Part shown: piece by piece, positions 1 to 10,628 of the stretch
How the letters are laid out: every line of letters starts with the position of its first letter
Position numbering within the stretch: position 1 is the first letter of the stretch
Source of the DNA: Blastococcus sp. URHD0036
GTDB lineage: Bacteria; Actinomycetota; Actinomycetes; Mycobacteriales; Geodermatophilaceae
NCBI RefSeq assembly: GCF_000701365.1
Contig: NZ_JNIK01000017.1
Span: 310,001 to 374,000, forward strand
Length of the DNA: 64,000 nt
Reading direction: 5' to 3'
Program-made: the position numbers and the translations under genes
Notes under the pieces: generated by a model
Told to the model about the DNA's origin: nothing
Database searches by the model: none
The model's input: only the letters and a program-made list of their open reading frames with translations

Positions 1-1024
1 GCTCGTAGCCCAGGCCGTGCCCGGCCGGCCACCACGCGCCGACGTAGGGGTGCTCGGGTTCGGTGACGATGATCCGCCGGAACCCGGCCGTCTCCGCGGG
101 CTCGGTGCCGTCGTAGAACTCCAGGACGTTCATGTCCTCGAAGTCGAACGCCAGGCTGCCCTCGGACCCGTTGAGCTCGATGCGGATCCCGTTCTTGCGG
201 CCCAGGGCGAAGCGGGTGGCCTCGAACGTGGCGACGGCGCCACCGGAGAAGCGGCCGAGGAACAGCGCCGCGTCGTCGACGGTCACCTCGCCCATCCCCT
301 CCCCCGCGACGCCGGACAGCCCGCTGCCGGACGCCGCGAGCGGCCGCTCCCGGACGAAGGTCTCGGTCAGCGCGCTGACGCCGGTGATGACCTCGCCGGT
401 GATGTGCTGGGTGAGGTCGACGATGTGCGCGCCGATGTCGCCGAGCGCGCCCGACCCCGCCTTGTCCTTCTCCAGCCGCCAGGACATCGGCGCCGAGGGG
501 TCGGCGATCCAGTCCTGCAGGTAGGCCGCGCGGACGTGCCGGATCCGGCCGAGCCGGCCCTCGGCGACCAGCTGGCGGGCGAGCGCGACGGCCGGCACCC
601 GCCGGTAGGTGAACCCGACCATCGACCGGACCCCCCGGGCGGCGGCGCGGGCGGCCGCCTCGGCCATGGCCTCGGCCTCGGCCACCGAGTTGGCCAGCGG
701 CTTCTCGCAGAGCACGTGCTTGCCGGCCTCGAGCGCGGCGATGGCGATCTCGGCATGGGTGTCGCCGGGCGTGCAGACGTCGACCAGGCCGACGTCGGGC
801 CGCTCGACGACCCGGCGCCAGTCGGTCTCCACCGACGCCCAGCCCAGGCGGGCCGCGGCGTCGGTGACCCGGGCGCGGTCGCGGCCGGCGAGGACGGTCA
901 GCTGGGGGCGCAGGGGCAGGTCGAAGAAGTGGGGGGCGGTGCGCCACGCCTGCGAGTGGGCCGCGCCCATGAAGGCGTGACCGATCAGGCCCACGCCGAG
1001 GGTCGGGCGGTCGGACGAGGTCAT
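1..1024 (-). CDS. Gfo/Idh/MocA family oxidoreductase (3' end cut by window)
   Basis: NAD(P)-dependent sugar or polyol dehydrogenase of the Gfo/Idh/MocA family; about 341 residues are visible and the C-terminus lies outside the window. The Rossmann nucleotide-binding stretch GLIGHAFMG is at residues 12-20 and the family EKP motif, whose lysine is part of the active site, at 107-109. The remainder matches the C-terminal substrate domain of the fold. It starts 76 bases after the binding-protein gene of the ABC importer on the same strand, so it probably oxidises the imported compound. Many relatives act on myo-inositol or related cyclitols, but the substrate cannot be read from the sequence. An 18-bp hairpin in the gap may lower its expression relative to the binding protein. 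Confidence 0.85.
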   Translation of the reverse strand, partial: MTSSDRPTLGVGLIGHAFMGAAHSQAWRTAPHFFDLPLRPQLTVLAGRDRARVTDAAARLGWASVETDWRRVVERPDVGLVDVCTPGDTHAEIAIAALEAGKHVLCEKPLANSVAEAEAMAEAAARAAARGVRSMVGFTYRRVPAVALARQLVAEGRLGRIRHVRAAYLQDWIADPSAPMSWRLEKDKAGSGALGDIGAHIVDLTQHITGEVITGVSALTETFVRERPLAASGSGLSGVAGEGMGEVTVDDAALFLGRFSGGAVATFEATRFALGRKNGIRIELNGSEGSLAFDFEDMNVLEFYDGTEPAETAGFRRIIVTEPEHPYVGAWWPAGHGLGYE

Positions 1025-1046
1025 GAGGGTGCTCCCGGGGTGGGGT

Positions 1047-1085
1047 GGAGTCGCTCGGTGACGGAGACCGTCACCGAGCGACTCC
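1047..1085. terminator. 18-bp perfect hairpin between binding protein and oxidoreductase genes
   Basis: Arms at 1047-1064 and 1068-1085 are exactly complementary, with a 3-base AGA loop. It lies just after the stop of the substrate-binding lipoprotein gene and before the oxidoreductase start. There is no T-run. It could be a partial terminator or a 3' stabiliser that keeps binding-protein mRNA more abundant than downstream mRNA. Confidence 0.7.
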
Positions 1086-1100
1086 GACGACGCGGGTCGG

Positions 1101-2153
1101 TCAGGACTCGAACGCGTTGTCGATGTACTGGTCGACGTTGTCCGCGGTCACGACGGGGGCGTTGAGGACGACGGTGCGCGGCACCTCGACCTCGACCAGG
1201 TCCGACATCGCCTTGTCCTGCGCGATGAGGCGGGCCAGGCGGATGCCGTCGGCGGCCTGGGTGTGCGGGTAGATGACCGTGGCCTCCAGCACCGACTCCC
1301 CGGACTGGATCTCCCGCATGGCGTTGGCCGAGCCGGCGCCGCCGACCATGAAGAACTCGTCGCGGCCGGCGTTCTGGATCGCGGCGAGGACGCCGACACC
1401 CTGGTCGTCGTCGTGGTTCCAGATCGCGTCGATCTGCGGTGCGGCCTGCAGCAGGTTGGAGGTGACCTCCTCGCCGGACTCGACCGTGAACTCGGCCGCG
1501 ACGCGGTTGCTCACCTCGAGCCCGCAGTCGCTCAGCGCGTCGGCGAAGCCCTGGCTGCGGTCCTGGGTCAGCGGGAGGGAGTCGATGCCGGCGATCTCGG
1601 CGACCACCGCGTCGGGCTGGTCACCCAGCCGCGAGCAGATGTAGGTGCCGGCGGAGACGCCCATGCCGTAGTTGTCGCCGAGGACCGTCGCGCGGGCGGC
1701 GAACGGGCTGTCGAACTCGCGGTCGATGTTGATGACCGTGATGCCGGCCTCCATCGCCTCGAGCGCGACCGGCGTCAGGGCGGCGCCGTCGAAGGGCAGC
1801 AGCACGATCGCGTCGACGCCGTCGTTGATGAATGTCTCGACCTGGCTGATCTGGGCGGCCACGTCGTTGGTGCCCTCGGCGACCACCAGCTCGACGTCGT
1901 CGTAGTTGTCGGCCTCGGCCCGTGCGGCCTCGGTGATGCCGGCCATCCAGCCGTGGTCGGCGGCGGGTGCGGAGAACCCGATGGTGACGGTCTCGCCGGT
2001 GTCGTCGTTGTCGCTCACGGCCTGGGTGCCGCCGTCGGACCCCTCGTCGTCGTCGGAGTTGCCGGTGCAGCCGGCCACCAGGGCGCCGGCGCCGACGAGC
2101 GCGATAGCGGTGGACGTCAGCCGCCGGAAACGGCGCTGCCTCGTTGCAGACAT
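1101..2153 (-). CDS. Sugar ABC transporter substrate-binding lipoprotein
   Basis: Extracytoplasmic binding protein of the ribose/galactose class (periplasmic-binding-protein type I fold), 350 residues, delivering substrate to the ABC permease encoded just upstream. The N-terminus has an arginine-rich n-region, a hydrophobic core and a lipobox ending in Cys29 (V-A-G-C), followed by an acidic, serine/glycine-rich linker, as expected for a lipoprotein anchored to the outer face of the membrane. The ATG at 2153 was chosen because GAGGAGA precedes it; the frame stays open further upstream but overlaps the permease gene. It lies 65 bases after the permease gene in the same transcription unit. The family usually binds pentoses, hexoses or inositol; the ligand is unknown. 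Confidence 0.9.
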   Translation of the reverse strand: MSATRQRRFRRLTSTAIALVGAGALVAGCTGNSDDDEGSDGGTQAVSDNDDTGETVTIGFSAPAADHGWMAGITEAARAEADNYDDVELVVAEGTNDVAAQISQVETFINDGVDAIVLLPFDGAALTPVALEAMEAGITVINIDREFDSPFAARATVLGDNYGMGVSAGTYICSRLGDQPDAVVAEIAGIDSLPLTQDRSQGFADALSDCGLEVSNRVAAEFTVESGEEVTSNLLQAAPQIDAIWNHDDDQGVGVLAAIQNAGRDEFFMVGGAGSANAMREIQSGESVLEATVIYPHTQAADGIRLARLIAQDKAMSDLVEVEVPRTVVLNAPVVTADNVDQYIDNAFES

Positions 2154-2218
2154 GTCTTCTCCTCGGGTGGTGGCTCCCTGGCGCGGGACGGCCAGGTGGA
2201 CGGTGGGGTGCGGGAGGG

Positions 2219-3366
2219 TCAGCCGGCGCCGGGGCGGTCGCCGCCGGGCGCGCCGGGCACGCTGCCGCCGGTGACGGCGCCGGCCGGGGAGCCGGTGAAG
2301 GCGCCCTGTTCGGCCGGCGGGGCGCCGCCGCGGCGGAAGCTGAAGCCGCCGGTGGCCAGCCGCTGCTGCAGGAGGACGGCGGCCACGATGATCACGCCGC
2401 GGGCGACGTCCTGCGCGGAGCTGGACAGGTCGTTCAGGGTGAAGACGTTGCCGAGCGTGGTGAAGATGAGGACGCCGAGCACCGAGCCGACGATGGTGCC
2501 GCGCCCGCCGATCAGCAGGGTCCCGCCGATGACGACCGCGGCGATGGCGTCGAGCTCGTACAGCTCGCCGTGGCTGGCGCTGCCGGTCGTCGTCCGGGCC
2601 ATGAGCATGACCGCGGCGATCCCGCAGGTGATGCCCGACAGGACGTAGAGCTTGACCGTGTGCCGCTGCACGCGGATGCCGGCCAGGCGGGCGGCCTCGG
2701 CGTTGCCGCCGACGGCGAACGTGCGGCGGCCGAACGTCGTCCGGTTGAGCAGGATCCAGCCGGCGACCGCGACGACGGCGAAGACGATCACGATGACCGG
2801 GATCCCGAGCACGTCGGCGGTGAAGAAGTCGAGGAAGTCCCGGTCGCGGATGATCTGCGTCTTGCGGTCGGAGATGATCTCCGCGAGACCGCGCGCGGCG
2901 GCCAGCATGGCGAGCGTGGCGATGAAGGCCACGAGCTTGCCGTAGGCGATCACCACGCCGTTGACCAGCCCGGCGCCCGCGCCCACCGCCAGCGCGGTGA
3001 AGACCATGACGATCCAGTGGACGTCCTCGGCCATCTGCTGGGTCGCCACCGTCGTGGCCCAGACCGACGAGAGGGCGACCAGGGCCCCCACCGACAGGTC
3101 GATCCCGCCGCCGATGATCACGAACGTCATGCCCACGCTGACCACGCCGATGACGGCGGCCAGCCGCAGGATCGTGAGGACGTTGTCCACGTCGGCGAAC
3201 CGGTCGCCGGCGGTGATGACGCCGACGATGCACAGGATGACCAGGGCGACGACGAGCCCCAGGTTCCGGCCGACCGGTCCGGCCAGGAAACTCCCGCCGC
3301 CACGCGTCGGGCCGGCCGGCCCCCCACCGGTCTGCACGGGTGCTGCCGTCGCGGTGCTGCCCTCGC

Positions 3367-3370
<4 letters not shown>
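2219..3370 (-). CDS. Sugar ABC transporter permease (RbsC type)
   Basis: Integral membrane permease of the ribose/xylose ABC family (BPD_transp_2), 383 residues with about ten hydrophobic helices from residue 25 to 340. A glycine/threonine/proline-rich N-terminal tail and a C-terminal proline/glycine-rich tail of about 40 residues lie outside the membrane core. Its ATG overlaps the stop codon of the ATPase gene (ATGA at 3367-3370), which implies translational coupling and one transcript. It would form the translocation pore with the ATPase and take ligand from the downstream lipoprotein. Such permeases commonly act as homodimers, consistent with a single permease gene here. Confidence 0.9.
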
Positions 3371-4929
<1,559 letters not shown>

Positions 4930-5026
4930 CGGGCCTCCAGCGGGTCGGGGCGTCAGCGGACGTCGGCCCGCGGATCGCTCCCGCGGCACTTCTGCTCAAC
5001 GCTGACCATTAGTGCGTGCAGGCGTG

Positions 5027-5056
5027 AACATATGGGCGGCGTCACATTCCGGTCAA
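5027..5056 (-). promoter_or_regulatory. Candidate promoter of the sugar ABC operon
   Basis: Read on the minus strand, a TTGACC -35 element (5051-5056) is followed after 18 bases by TATGTT (5027-5032). This is the most AT-rich stretch in the 215-base gap between the ROK regulator gene and the ATPase gene. The start of transcription would be near 5020, giving a leader of about 90 bases. I could not pick out a clear ROK operator. Confidence 0.45.
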
Positions 5057-5144
5057 GCGCCGCGGGGACGGTTACCGAACCGCAACGTGCCCGCGCCCCG
5101 GGCGACGGCCGGAGATCAGGGGCGGACGGCCCCGGGAGGCCAGC

Positions 5145-6311
5145 TCAGCGGGCCAGGGCCTGGTGCACCGAGTCGTCGTCGAGGAAGCCCTCGATGGCCA
5201 TGAGAGCGGCGCCGAGGCGACCGGAGAGGTCCGGCGCGGCGCTGACCGTGATCTCCAGGGACCGGGCGGCCAAGGGCATCGACCGCCGGTAGACCGCCTC
5301 GCGGATGCCGGCCAGGAGCGGGATGCCGGCCTGGGCGACCCCGCCGGTCATGACGATCCGGTGCGGGTTGAAGAAGTTGACCAGCGCGGCCAGCACGGTG
5401 CCGATCGTGCGCCCGGCGGCCCGCACCAGCTCCAGGGCCCGGCCGTCGCCACGCGCGGCGAGCTCGACGACGTCTCGGGCGCTGGAGACCGGCAGGCCGG
5501 CCTCGAGGGCGTCGCGCAGCAGCGCACCCCCGCCGGCCAGCGCCTCCAGGCAGTTGACGTTGCCGCACCGGCAGAGCACCTCGCGCCCGTCGGGCTGGGC
5601 GACGTGGATGTGCCCGATGTCGCCGGCGCTGCCCTGGGCGCCCCGGTAGATGCTGCCCTCGACGACCACCCCGCAGCCGATGCCGGTGCCCACCTTCACG
5701 ACCAGGACGTCCTGGTCGGAGCCGGCCACCCCCATCTCGCCGAGCGCCATGACGTTCACGTCGTTGTCGACGAAGACCGGGCAGTCGTAGCGGCGGAACG
5801 CGTGCGGGATCGGGTGGTCGTGCCAGCCGGGCATGATCGGCGGGTGGGACGGCCGGCCGGTCGAGAACTCCACGGGGCCGGGGACGCCCACCCCGACGGC
5901 GCGCACGTCGGTACCGGGCAGGCCCGCCTCGGCGAGCACCTGCTCGGCCAGCCGCACGACCTCGGCCAGCACCGGCCCGGGCCCCTCGGCGATGTCGATG
6001 TCGTGCCCGGCCGACGCGATCACCTGGGCGGACAGGTCGGTGACGGCGACGTCGACGCTGGTCACCCCGAGGTCGACGGCGAGCACGCAGCCCGCCCGGC
6101 TGTTGAAGCGCAGCAGCGTCGGCGGCCGGCCCCCGGTGCTCCAGCCGCGGCCGCCCTCCTCCAGGAAACCCGCGGCGATCAGCTGGTCCACGCGGGCGCT
6201 GACGGTGTTGCGCGCGGCACCGGTCAGGGCCACCAGCTCGGCCCGGCTCCGCGCCCGGCCGGTGCGCACGTGGTGCAGCAACGCGCCGGCCGAGGCGGAG
6301 GTGGAGGCCAT
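5145..6311 (-). CDS. ROK family transcriptional regulator
   Basis: Sugar-responsive repressor of the ROK family (NagC/XylR type), 388 residues. An N-terminal winged helix-turn-helix spans roughly residues 15-65. It is followed by the ROK domain, in which an ASKHA ATP-type fold starts near LAVDLGVTS and the zinc-binding CxCG...C motif reads CRCGNVNCLE. The fold is that of a sugar kinase, but with the DNA-binding domain it is more likely a regulator. It lies immediately upstream of the sugar ABC operon on the same strand, so that importer is its probable target. Its start is four bases after the hydrolase stop, so those two genes are probably cotranscribed. Confidence 0.88.
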   Translation of the reverse strand: MASTSASAGALLHHVRTGRARSRAELVALTGAARNTVSARVDQLIAAGFLEEGGRGWSTGGRPPTLLRFNSRAGCVLAVDLGVTSVDVAVTDLSAQVIASAGHDIDIAEGPGPVLAEVVRLAEQVLAEAGLPGTDVRAVGVGVPGPVEFSTGRPSHPPIMPGWHDHPIPHAFRRYDCPVFVDNDVNVMALGEMGVAGSDQDVLVVKVGTGIGCGVVVEGSIYRGAQGSAGDIGHIHVAQPDGREVLCRCGNVNCLEALAGGGALLRDALEAGLPVSSARDVVELAARGDGRALELVRAAGRTIGTVLAALVNFFNPHRIVMTGGVAQAGIPLLAGIREAVYRRSMPLAARSLEITVSAAPDLSGRLGAALMAIEGFLDDDSVHQALAR

Positions 6312-6315
6312 GGCG

Positions 6316-6999
6316 TCATGGTGACACGCCCGACGCCTCCTCCCCGCCCGGTGCGGGGTCCGCCCCGTCGCGGGCCGCGCGGAGGAGGCGGGCGACGGCG
6401 TCCGGGTGCGTCTGCACGGTCATGTGCGCCGCTCCGGGCAGCTCCACCAGCCGGCCGCGCGGCGCCGCGGCGGCCACGGCCGCGGCGAACGGCCCGGAGC
6501 AGAGCCGGTCCCGGCTCCCCCGGACCACGGTCACCGGGACGACGACGGCCGCCAGCCGGGCCGCGATCGGATCGGGCGCCGCGCGCCGCCAGAGCGCCGC
6601 CATCGCCCGCGGCCCGGTGGTCAGCCACTGGGCGAGCACCAGCGGGGCCTGCCACCACGGCTCGGCCCACGCCGTGGCCAGCCAGCGCCCGGTCAGGCCG
6701 CGCACCGAGCGCAGCCGCGGATCGGTGGTGGGCCCCAGCAGGACGACGGCGGCCACACGGACGTCCGTCGCCGCGGCGGCCACCACCTGGCAGCTCTGCG
6801 AGTGGCCGACCAGCACCACCGGGCCGGGGCCCAGCTCGGCGAGCAACCGGGCGGCGAGTCCGGCCGGAGGCGGCACCGGACCGCGCAGCCCCATCCCGGG
6901 GAGGACGACGACGTCGGCGCCGATCCGACGGCGCACCCGGGCCGAGGAGCGGTGGTCCAGGCCGAGTCCGGGCACGAGGACCAGGCGGGGCGCGGACAT
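6316..6999 (-). CDS. Alpha/beta hydrolase
   Basis: Soluble alpha/beta-fold hydrolase of 227 residues with no signal peptide. The nucleophile elbow GHSQS places the serine at residue 67; later candidates for the acid and base are the Asp in GSRDRLC and the His in GAAHMTVQTH near the C-terminus. The sequence is arginine- and alanine-rich, like many actinobacterial esterase-like proteins. It ends four bases before the ROK regulator start. The substrate is unknown and the link to sugar uptake is positional only. Confidence 0.75.
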   Translation of the reverse strand: MSAPRLVLVPGLGLDHRSSARVRRRIGADVVVLPGMGLRGPVPPPAGLAARLLAELGPGPVVLVGHSQSCQVVAAAATDVRVAAVVLLGPTTDPRLRSVRGLTGRWLATAWAEPWWQAPLVLAQWLTTGPRAMAALWRRAAPDPIAARLAAVVVPVTVVRGSRDRLCSGPFAAAVAAAAPRGRLVELPGAAHMTVQTHPDAVARLLRAARDGADPAPGGEEASGVSP

Positions 7000-7147
7000 C
7001 CCCCCGGTCTACCGGCGACGACGTCCGATCGCGATCCGGCCGGGCCCGCGTGAGGACCGGTCCGGCGGGTAGGAGTCCCCACTGTGTCGTGGGTCGCCCG
7101 GGTCCCGGCGGTGCGGAACCGAGTGGAAGTGGGAGGATGAAGTCATC

Positions 7148-8590
7148 ATGACGACATCACGAGCGGTCACCCGAACGGACGACAGCGTCGAGGCGACCCA
7201 CACGTCCGGGCGACCGCGGGTCGTCATCATCGGCTCCGGCTTCGGTGGCCTCTTCGCCGCCAAGGCACTCAAGCGGGCCCCCGTCGACGTCACCGTCATC
7301 GGGAAGACGAGCCACCACCTGTTCCAGCCGCTGCTCTACCAGGTGGCCACCGGGATCCTCTCCGAGGGCGAGATCGCCCCGGCCACCCGCGAGATCCTGC
7401 GCGGGCAGGAGAACGCCCGGGTGGTGCTGGGCGAGGTCATCGAGATCGACCTGGCCGCCCGCACGGTCACCTCGACCGTGCTGGGCCGGGTCACCGTGCA
7501 CCCCTACGACGAGCTGATCGTGGCGGCCGGTGCGGGCCAGTCCTACTTCGGCAACGACCGGTTCGCCGAGTTCGCCCCCGGCATGAAGAGCATCGACGAC
7601 GCGCTCGAGCTGCGCGGCCGGATCTTCGGCGCCTTCGAGCTGGCCGAGATCGCCACCTCCCAGGAGGACATCGACCGGCTGATGACCTTCGTCGTCGTCG
7701 GCGCCGGCCCGACCGGGGTGGAGATGGCCGGGCAGATCGCCGAGCTGGCCCGCCGCACCCTGCGCAAGGACTTCCGCAACATCGACCCGACGCAGGCCCG
7801 CATCATCCTGCTCGACGGCGCTCCGCAGGTGCTGCCCAGCTTCGGCGAGAAGCTCGGTGACCGCGCCCGCCGCCAGCTCAACGGCATGGGCGTGGAGGTG
7901 CAGCTGGGCGCCATGGTCACCGACGTCGACGCCTACGGCCTGGAGGTCAAGGACCCCGACGGCGAGATCCGCCGGATCGAGGCCGCCACCAAGATCTGGG
8001 CCGCCGGCGTGCAGGCCTCGGGTCTCGGCCGTGTCCTCGGCGAGCAGTCCGGCGCCGATGTCGACCGCGCCGGGCGCATCTCGGTACAGCCGGACCTCAC
8101 GCTGCCCGGCCACCCCGAGGTGCACGTCGTCGGCGACATGATGGCGCTGGACAAGCTCCCCGGCGTCGCCCAGGTCGCCATCCAGGGCGGCCAGTACGCG
8201 GCGAAGGCGATCACGAACCGGCTCCAGGGCAAGCCCGCGCAGAAGCCCTTCCACTACTTCGACAAGGGCTCCATGGCGACCATCTCGCGGTTCTCCGCGG
8301 TCGCCGACATCGGCAGGTTCAAGTTCGAGGGCTTCATCGCCTGGATGCTGTGGCTGGTCGTGCACCTGATGTACATCGTCGGCTTCAAGAGCCGCATCAC
8401 GACCGTCTTCCACTGGCTGATCAGCTTCCTGGGCCGCGGCCGCTCGCAGCGGGTGGCCACCCAGCAGCAGGTCTACGCCCGGCTGGCGCTCGAGGAACTC
8501 GGGCCGGAGTTCTCCGCCTCCAAGACCGGCGGGCAGAAGGACGAGGCTGCCGCCGCGCAGGAGGACGTCACGGAGCGCCGGTCCGCCTGA
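7148..8590 (+). CDS. ndh: Type II NADH dehydrogenase
   Basis: Single-subunit, non-proton-pumping NADH:quinone oxidoreductase that feeds electrons from NADH into the menaquinone pool at the inner face of the membrane. The 480-residue protein has the two Rossmann motifs of the family: GSGFGG at 29-34 for FAD and GAGPTG near 184-189 for NADH. From about residue 395 a hydrophobic stretch (WMLWLVVHLMYIVGF) followed by a basic segment is the membrane-attachment region, and the last 50 residues are charged and probably disordered. Length and order fit actinobacterial Ndh. GGGAGG lies 12 bases before the ATG. It stands alone and is followed by a strong hairpin. Confidence 0.93.
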   Translation: MTTSRAVTRTDDSVEATHTSGRPRVVIIGSGFGGLFAAKALKRAPVDVTVIGKTSHHLFQPLLYQVATGILSEGEIAPATREILRGQENARVVLGEVIEIDLAARTVTSTVLGRVTVHPYDELIVAAGAGQSYFGNDRFAEFAPGMKSIDDALELRGRIFGAFELAEIATSQEDIDRLMTFVVVGAGPTGVEMAGQIAELARRTLRKDFRNIDPTQARIILLDGAPQVLPSFGEKLGDRARRQLNGMGVEVQLGAMVTDVDAYGLEVKDPDGEIRRIEAATKIWAAGVQASGLGRVLGEQSGADVDRAGRISVQPDLTLPGHPEVHVVGDMMALDKLPGVAQVAIQGGQYAAKAITNRLQGKPAQKPFHYFDKGSMATISRFSAVADIGRFKFEGFIAWMLWLVVHLMYIVGFKSRITTVFHWLISFLGRGRSQRVATQQQVYARLALEELGPEFSASKTGGQKDEAAAAQEDVTERRSA

Positions 8591-8612
8591 CGAACCCGCG
8601 AGCAGTGTGCGG

Positions 8613-8646
8613 CGAGGGCCCGTTCCGACTCCGGAACGGGCCCTCG
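8613..8646. terminator. Bidirectional terminator after ndh
   Basis: A 14-bp perfect inverted repeat (CGAGGGCCCGTTCC at 8613-8626 and its complement at 8633-8646) with a 6-base loop, placed between the convergent ndh and SDR genes. It can stop transcription from both sides. Confidence 0.85.
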
Positions 8647-8683
8647 GCGCACGGTGCCCGGCGCGCCGCCGGACGGAGCCACG

Positions 8684-9469
8684 TCAGGCGGAGCCGGGCT
8701 CGGCCATCTTCGCGTGCGCGGCGGACTTCACCCGGTCCGGCAGCACGCTGGTGGCCGCGGCCTGCGCCTTGGTCATCAGCGAGCCGGCGACCACCTTGTC
8801 CTTGCCGGCCATGAGCGCCTCGAAGCCCTGCTTCGCGACCTGCGCCGGGTCGTCCTTGGGGCCCGTGCCGATCTTCGTGTCCAGCAGGTCGCCGCGCTCG
8901 AAGAACTCGGTGTCCGTCGGTCCGGGCATCAGCGAGGTGACGGTGACACCGGTGTCGCGCAGCTCCTGGGCCAGCGCCTCGGACAGCGACTGCAGAAACG
9001 ACTTCGACGCGTTGTAGACCGCCTGGTAAGGCCCCGGCATCGTCGAGGCGATCGACGAGGTGATCAGCAGCTTCCCCTCGTCACGGGCGGCCATGTCGCG
9101 CAGGAAGAGCTTGGCCAGCCGGAAGGTGGCCGTGACGTTCAGGTCGATGATCGCCTGCTCGTCCTCGATCGGGTTCTCCACGAACGGGCCGCCCTTGCCC
9201 ACACCCGCGTTGAGCGCCACCGCCGCGACGGGCCGTCCGGTCGCGGCCACCGCGGCGTGGAGGCCGGCCACGCCGTCCCGGGTGCGCAGGTCCAAGCGGA
9301 CGGCGGAGACGTCGACACCCTCGGCGCGGAGCTGGTCCGCGGCGGTGTCGAGTTCGGCGTCCTCGGCGTTGACCACGAGGTCGAAGCCGTGGGTGGCGAA
9401 CTGGCGGGCGAGCTCGAGACCGATGCCGCTGGAGGCACCGGTGACGACGGCGAGGGGTCGTGAGGTCAT
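8684..9469 (-). CDS. Short-chain dehydrogenase/reductase (SDR)
   Basis: Classical SDR oxidoreductase of 261 residues. The cofactor motif TGASSGIG is at residues 10-17, the structural Asn-Ala-Gly at 87-89, and the catalytic Ser139, Tyr152 and Lys156 sit in SSIAS and YNASK. These match the SDR family that includes DltE/YqjQ-like proteins, which often carry a long C-terminal region as here. The ATG at 9469 gives the expected distance of nine residues to the glycine motif; the frame is open further upstream, but that would add an unrelated arginine-rich tail. The substrate is unknown. It stands alone, convergent with ndh and divergent from the protease gene. Confidence 0.85.
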   Translation of the reverse strand: MTSRPLAVVTGASSGIGLELARQFATHGFDLVVNAEDAELDTAADQLRAEGVDVSAVRLDLRTRDGVAGLHAAVAATGRPVAAVALNAGVGKGGPFVENPIEDEQAIIDLNVTATFRLAKLFLRDMAARDEGKLLITSSIASTMPGPYQAVYNASKSFLQSLSEALAQELRDTGVTVTSLMPGPTDTEFFERGDLLDTKIGTGPKDDPAQVAKQGFEALMAGKDKVVAGSLMTKAQAAATSVLPDRVKSAAHAKMAEPGSA

Positions 9470-9599
9470 GGCGGTACCGGTACCCCGCCGGTCTGCCAGG
9501 ACACCCGCGATCCCGTGTTCGCCCACGGCGGACCGGCCCCCACAGCGGCTCCGACCGGCGTTCACTCGGAGGCGTAATCGCGTAATCAGGAGGGTCGCC

Positions 9600-10535
9600 A
9601 TGGACCGGGACACCGCCGCGCTGGACGCCTACTCGGCGACCGTGACCGCCGTCGCCGCCGAGCTCGCGCCGCACGTCGCCGCCCTGCAGGTCACCGGCCC
9701 CGACGGGCGCGGCGGTGCGGGCTCGGCGGTCGTCGTGCCCGGCGACCGGCTGCTGGTCACCAACGCGCACGTGGTCGGCCGGGCGCGCACGGGGCTGGCC
9801 GTGTTCTCCGACGGCTCGGAGAGCGCGGTCGACGTGGTGGGCGCCGACCCGCTGTCGGACCTGGCGGTGGTCCGGGCGCGCGACGGCGTGCCCGAGCCGG
9901 CCGTCCTCGGGGACGCGGCGGCGTTGCGGGTCGGCCAGCTCGTCGTCGCCGTCGGCAACCCGCTGGGGCTGGCCGGCTCGGTCACCGCGGGCGTGGTCAG
10001 TGGCCTGGGACGCTCGCTGCCCACGCGGGACGGCCGGACGGCGCGCGTGGTGGAGGACGTCATCCAGACCGACGCCGCGCTCAACCCCGGCAACTCCGGC
10101 GGCGCACTCGCCGACTCCGCCGGCCGGGTGGTCGGCATCAACACCGCCGTCGCCGGGTGGGGCCTGGGACTCGCGGTGCCGGTCAACGACACGACGCGGC
10201 GGATCCTCGCCGCGCTGGTCGCCGACGGGCGGGTGCGCCGGGCCTACCTCGGCCTGGTCAGCACCCCCGCTCCGTTGCCCGCCGAACTGGCCGCGCGCAC
10301 CGGGCGGCGGCGGGGGCTGCGGGTCGTCGACGTCGTCCCCGGCTCCCCGGCGGCGCGGGCCGGCCTGCGCGCCGGCGACTTGGTGCTCGAGGCCGGCCGC
10401 TCCCCCGTGGCCGAGGCGCAGAGCCTGCAGCGGCTGCTGTTCGCCGAGGCGGTCGGCACCCCGCTACCGGTGACGGTGCACCGCAACGGCGCGATGGTCG
10501 ACGTGGTCGCCGTCCCCACCGAGCTCACCGGCTGA
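9600..10535 (+). CDS. Trypsin-like serine protease with PDZ domain (HtrA/DegP-like)
   Basis: Serine protease of 311 residues: a trypsin-fold domain (about 20-205) and one PDZ domain (about 215-300). The triad is visible as His57 (TNAHVVG), Asp87 (DPLSDLAVV) and Ser166 (NPGNSGGAL). There is no signal peptide or transmembrane anchor with the ATG at 9600, which has a good site (AGGAGGG) before it, so this HtrA relative should be cytoplasmic, unlike DegP or membrane-bound mycobacterial HtrA. Such short forms with one PDZ are found in many actinobacteria. It is not in an obvious operon. Confidence 0.85.
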   Translation: MDRDTAALDAYSATVTAVAAELAPHVAALQVTGPDGRGGAGSAVVVPGDRLLVTNAHVVGRARTGLAVFSDGSESAVDVVGADPLSDLAVVRARDGVPEPAVLGDAAALRVGQLVVAVGNPLGLAGSVTAGVVSGLGRSLPTRDGRTARVVEDVIQTDAALNPGNSGGALADSAGRVVGINTAVAGWGLGLAVPVNDTTRRILAALVADGRVRRAYLGLVSTPAPLPAELAARTGRRRGLRVVDVVPGSPAARAGLRAGDLVLEAGRSPVAEAQSLQRLLFAEAVGTPLPVTVHRNGAMVDVVAVPTELTG

Positions 10536-10628
10536 TCCCGGCGCGTCCCCCCATGGGGGTGGGGCGACCTCCCGACCTGCAGGACCGCCGTCCCCCGGTC
10601 GATGCTGTGGGGGACGAGAGGCGGGGAC

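Noticed and set aside
5033-5038. Possible ROK operator near the sugar ABC promoter
   Set aside because: No dyad of convincing length could be found around the AT-rich stretch.
10547-10559. CCCCCATGGGGG palindrome after the protease gene
   Set aside because: No room for a loop, so it is unlikely to form a useful RNA hairpin; probably chance in GC-rich DNA.
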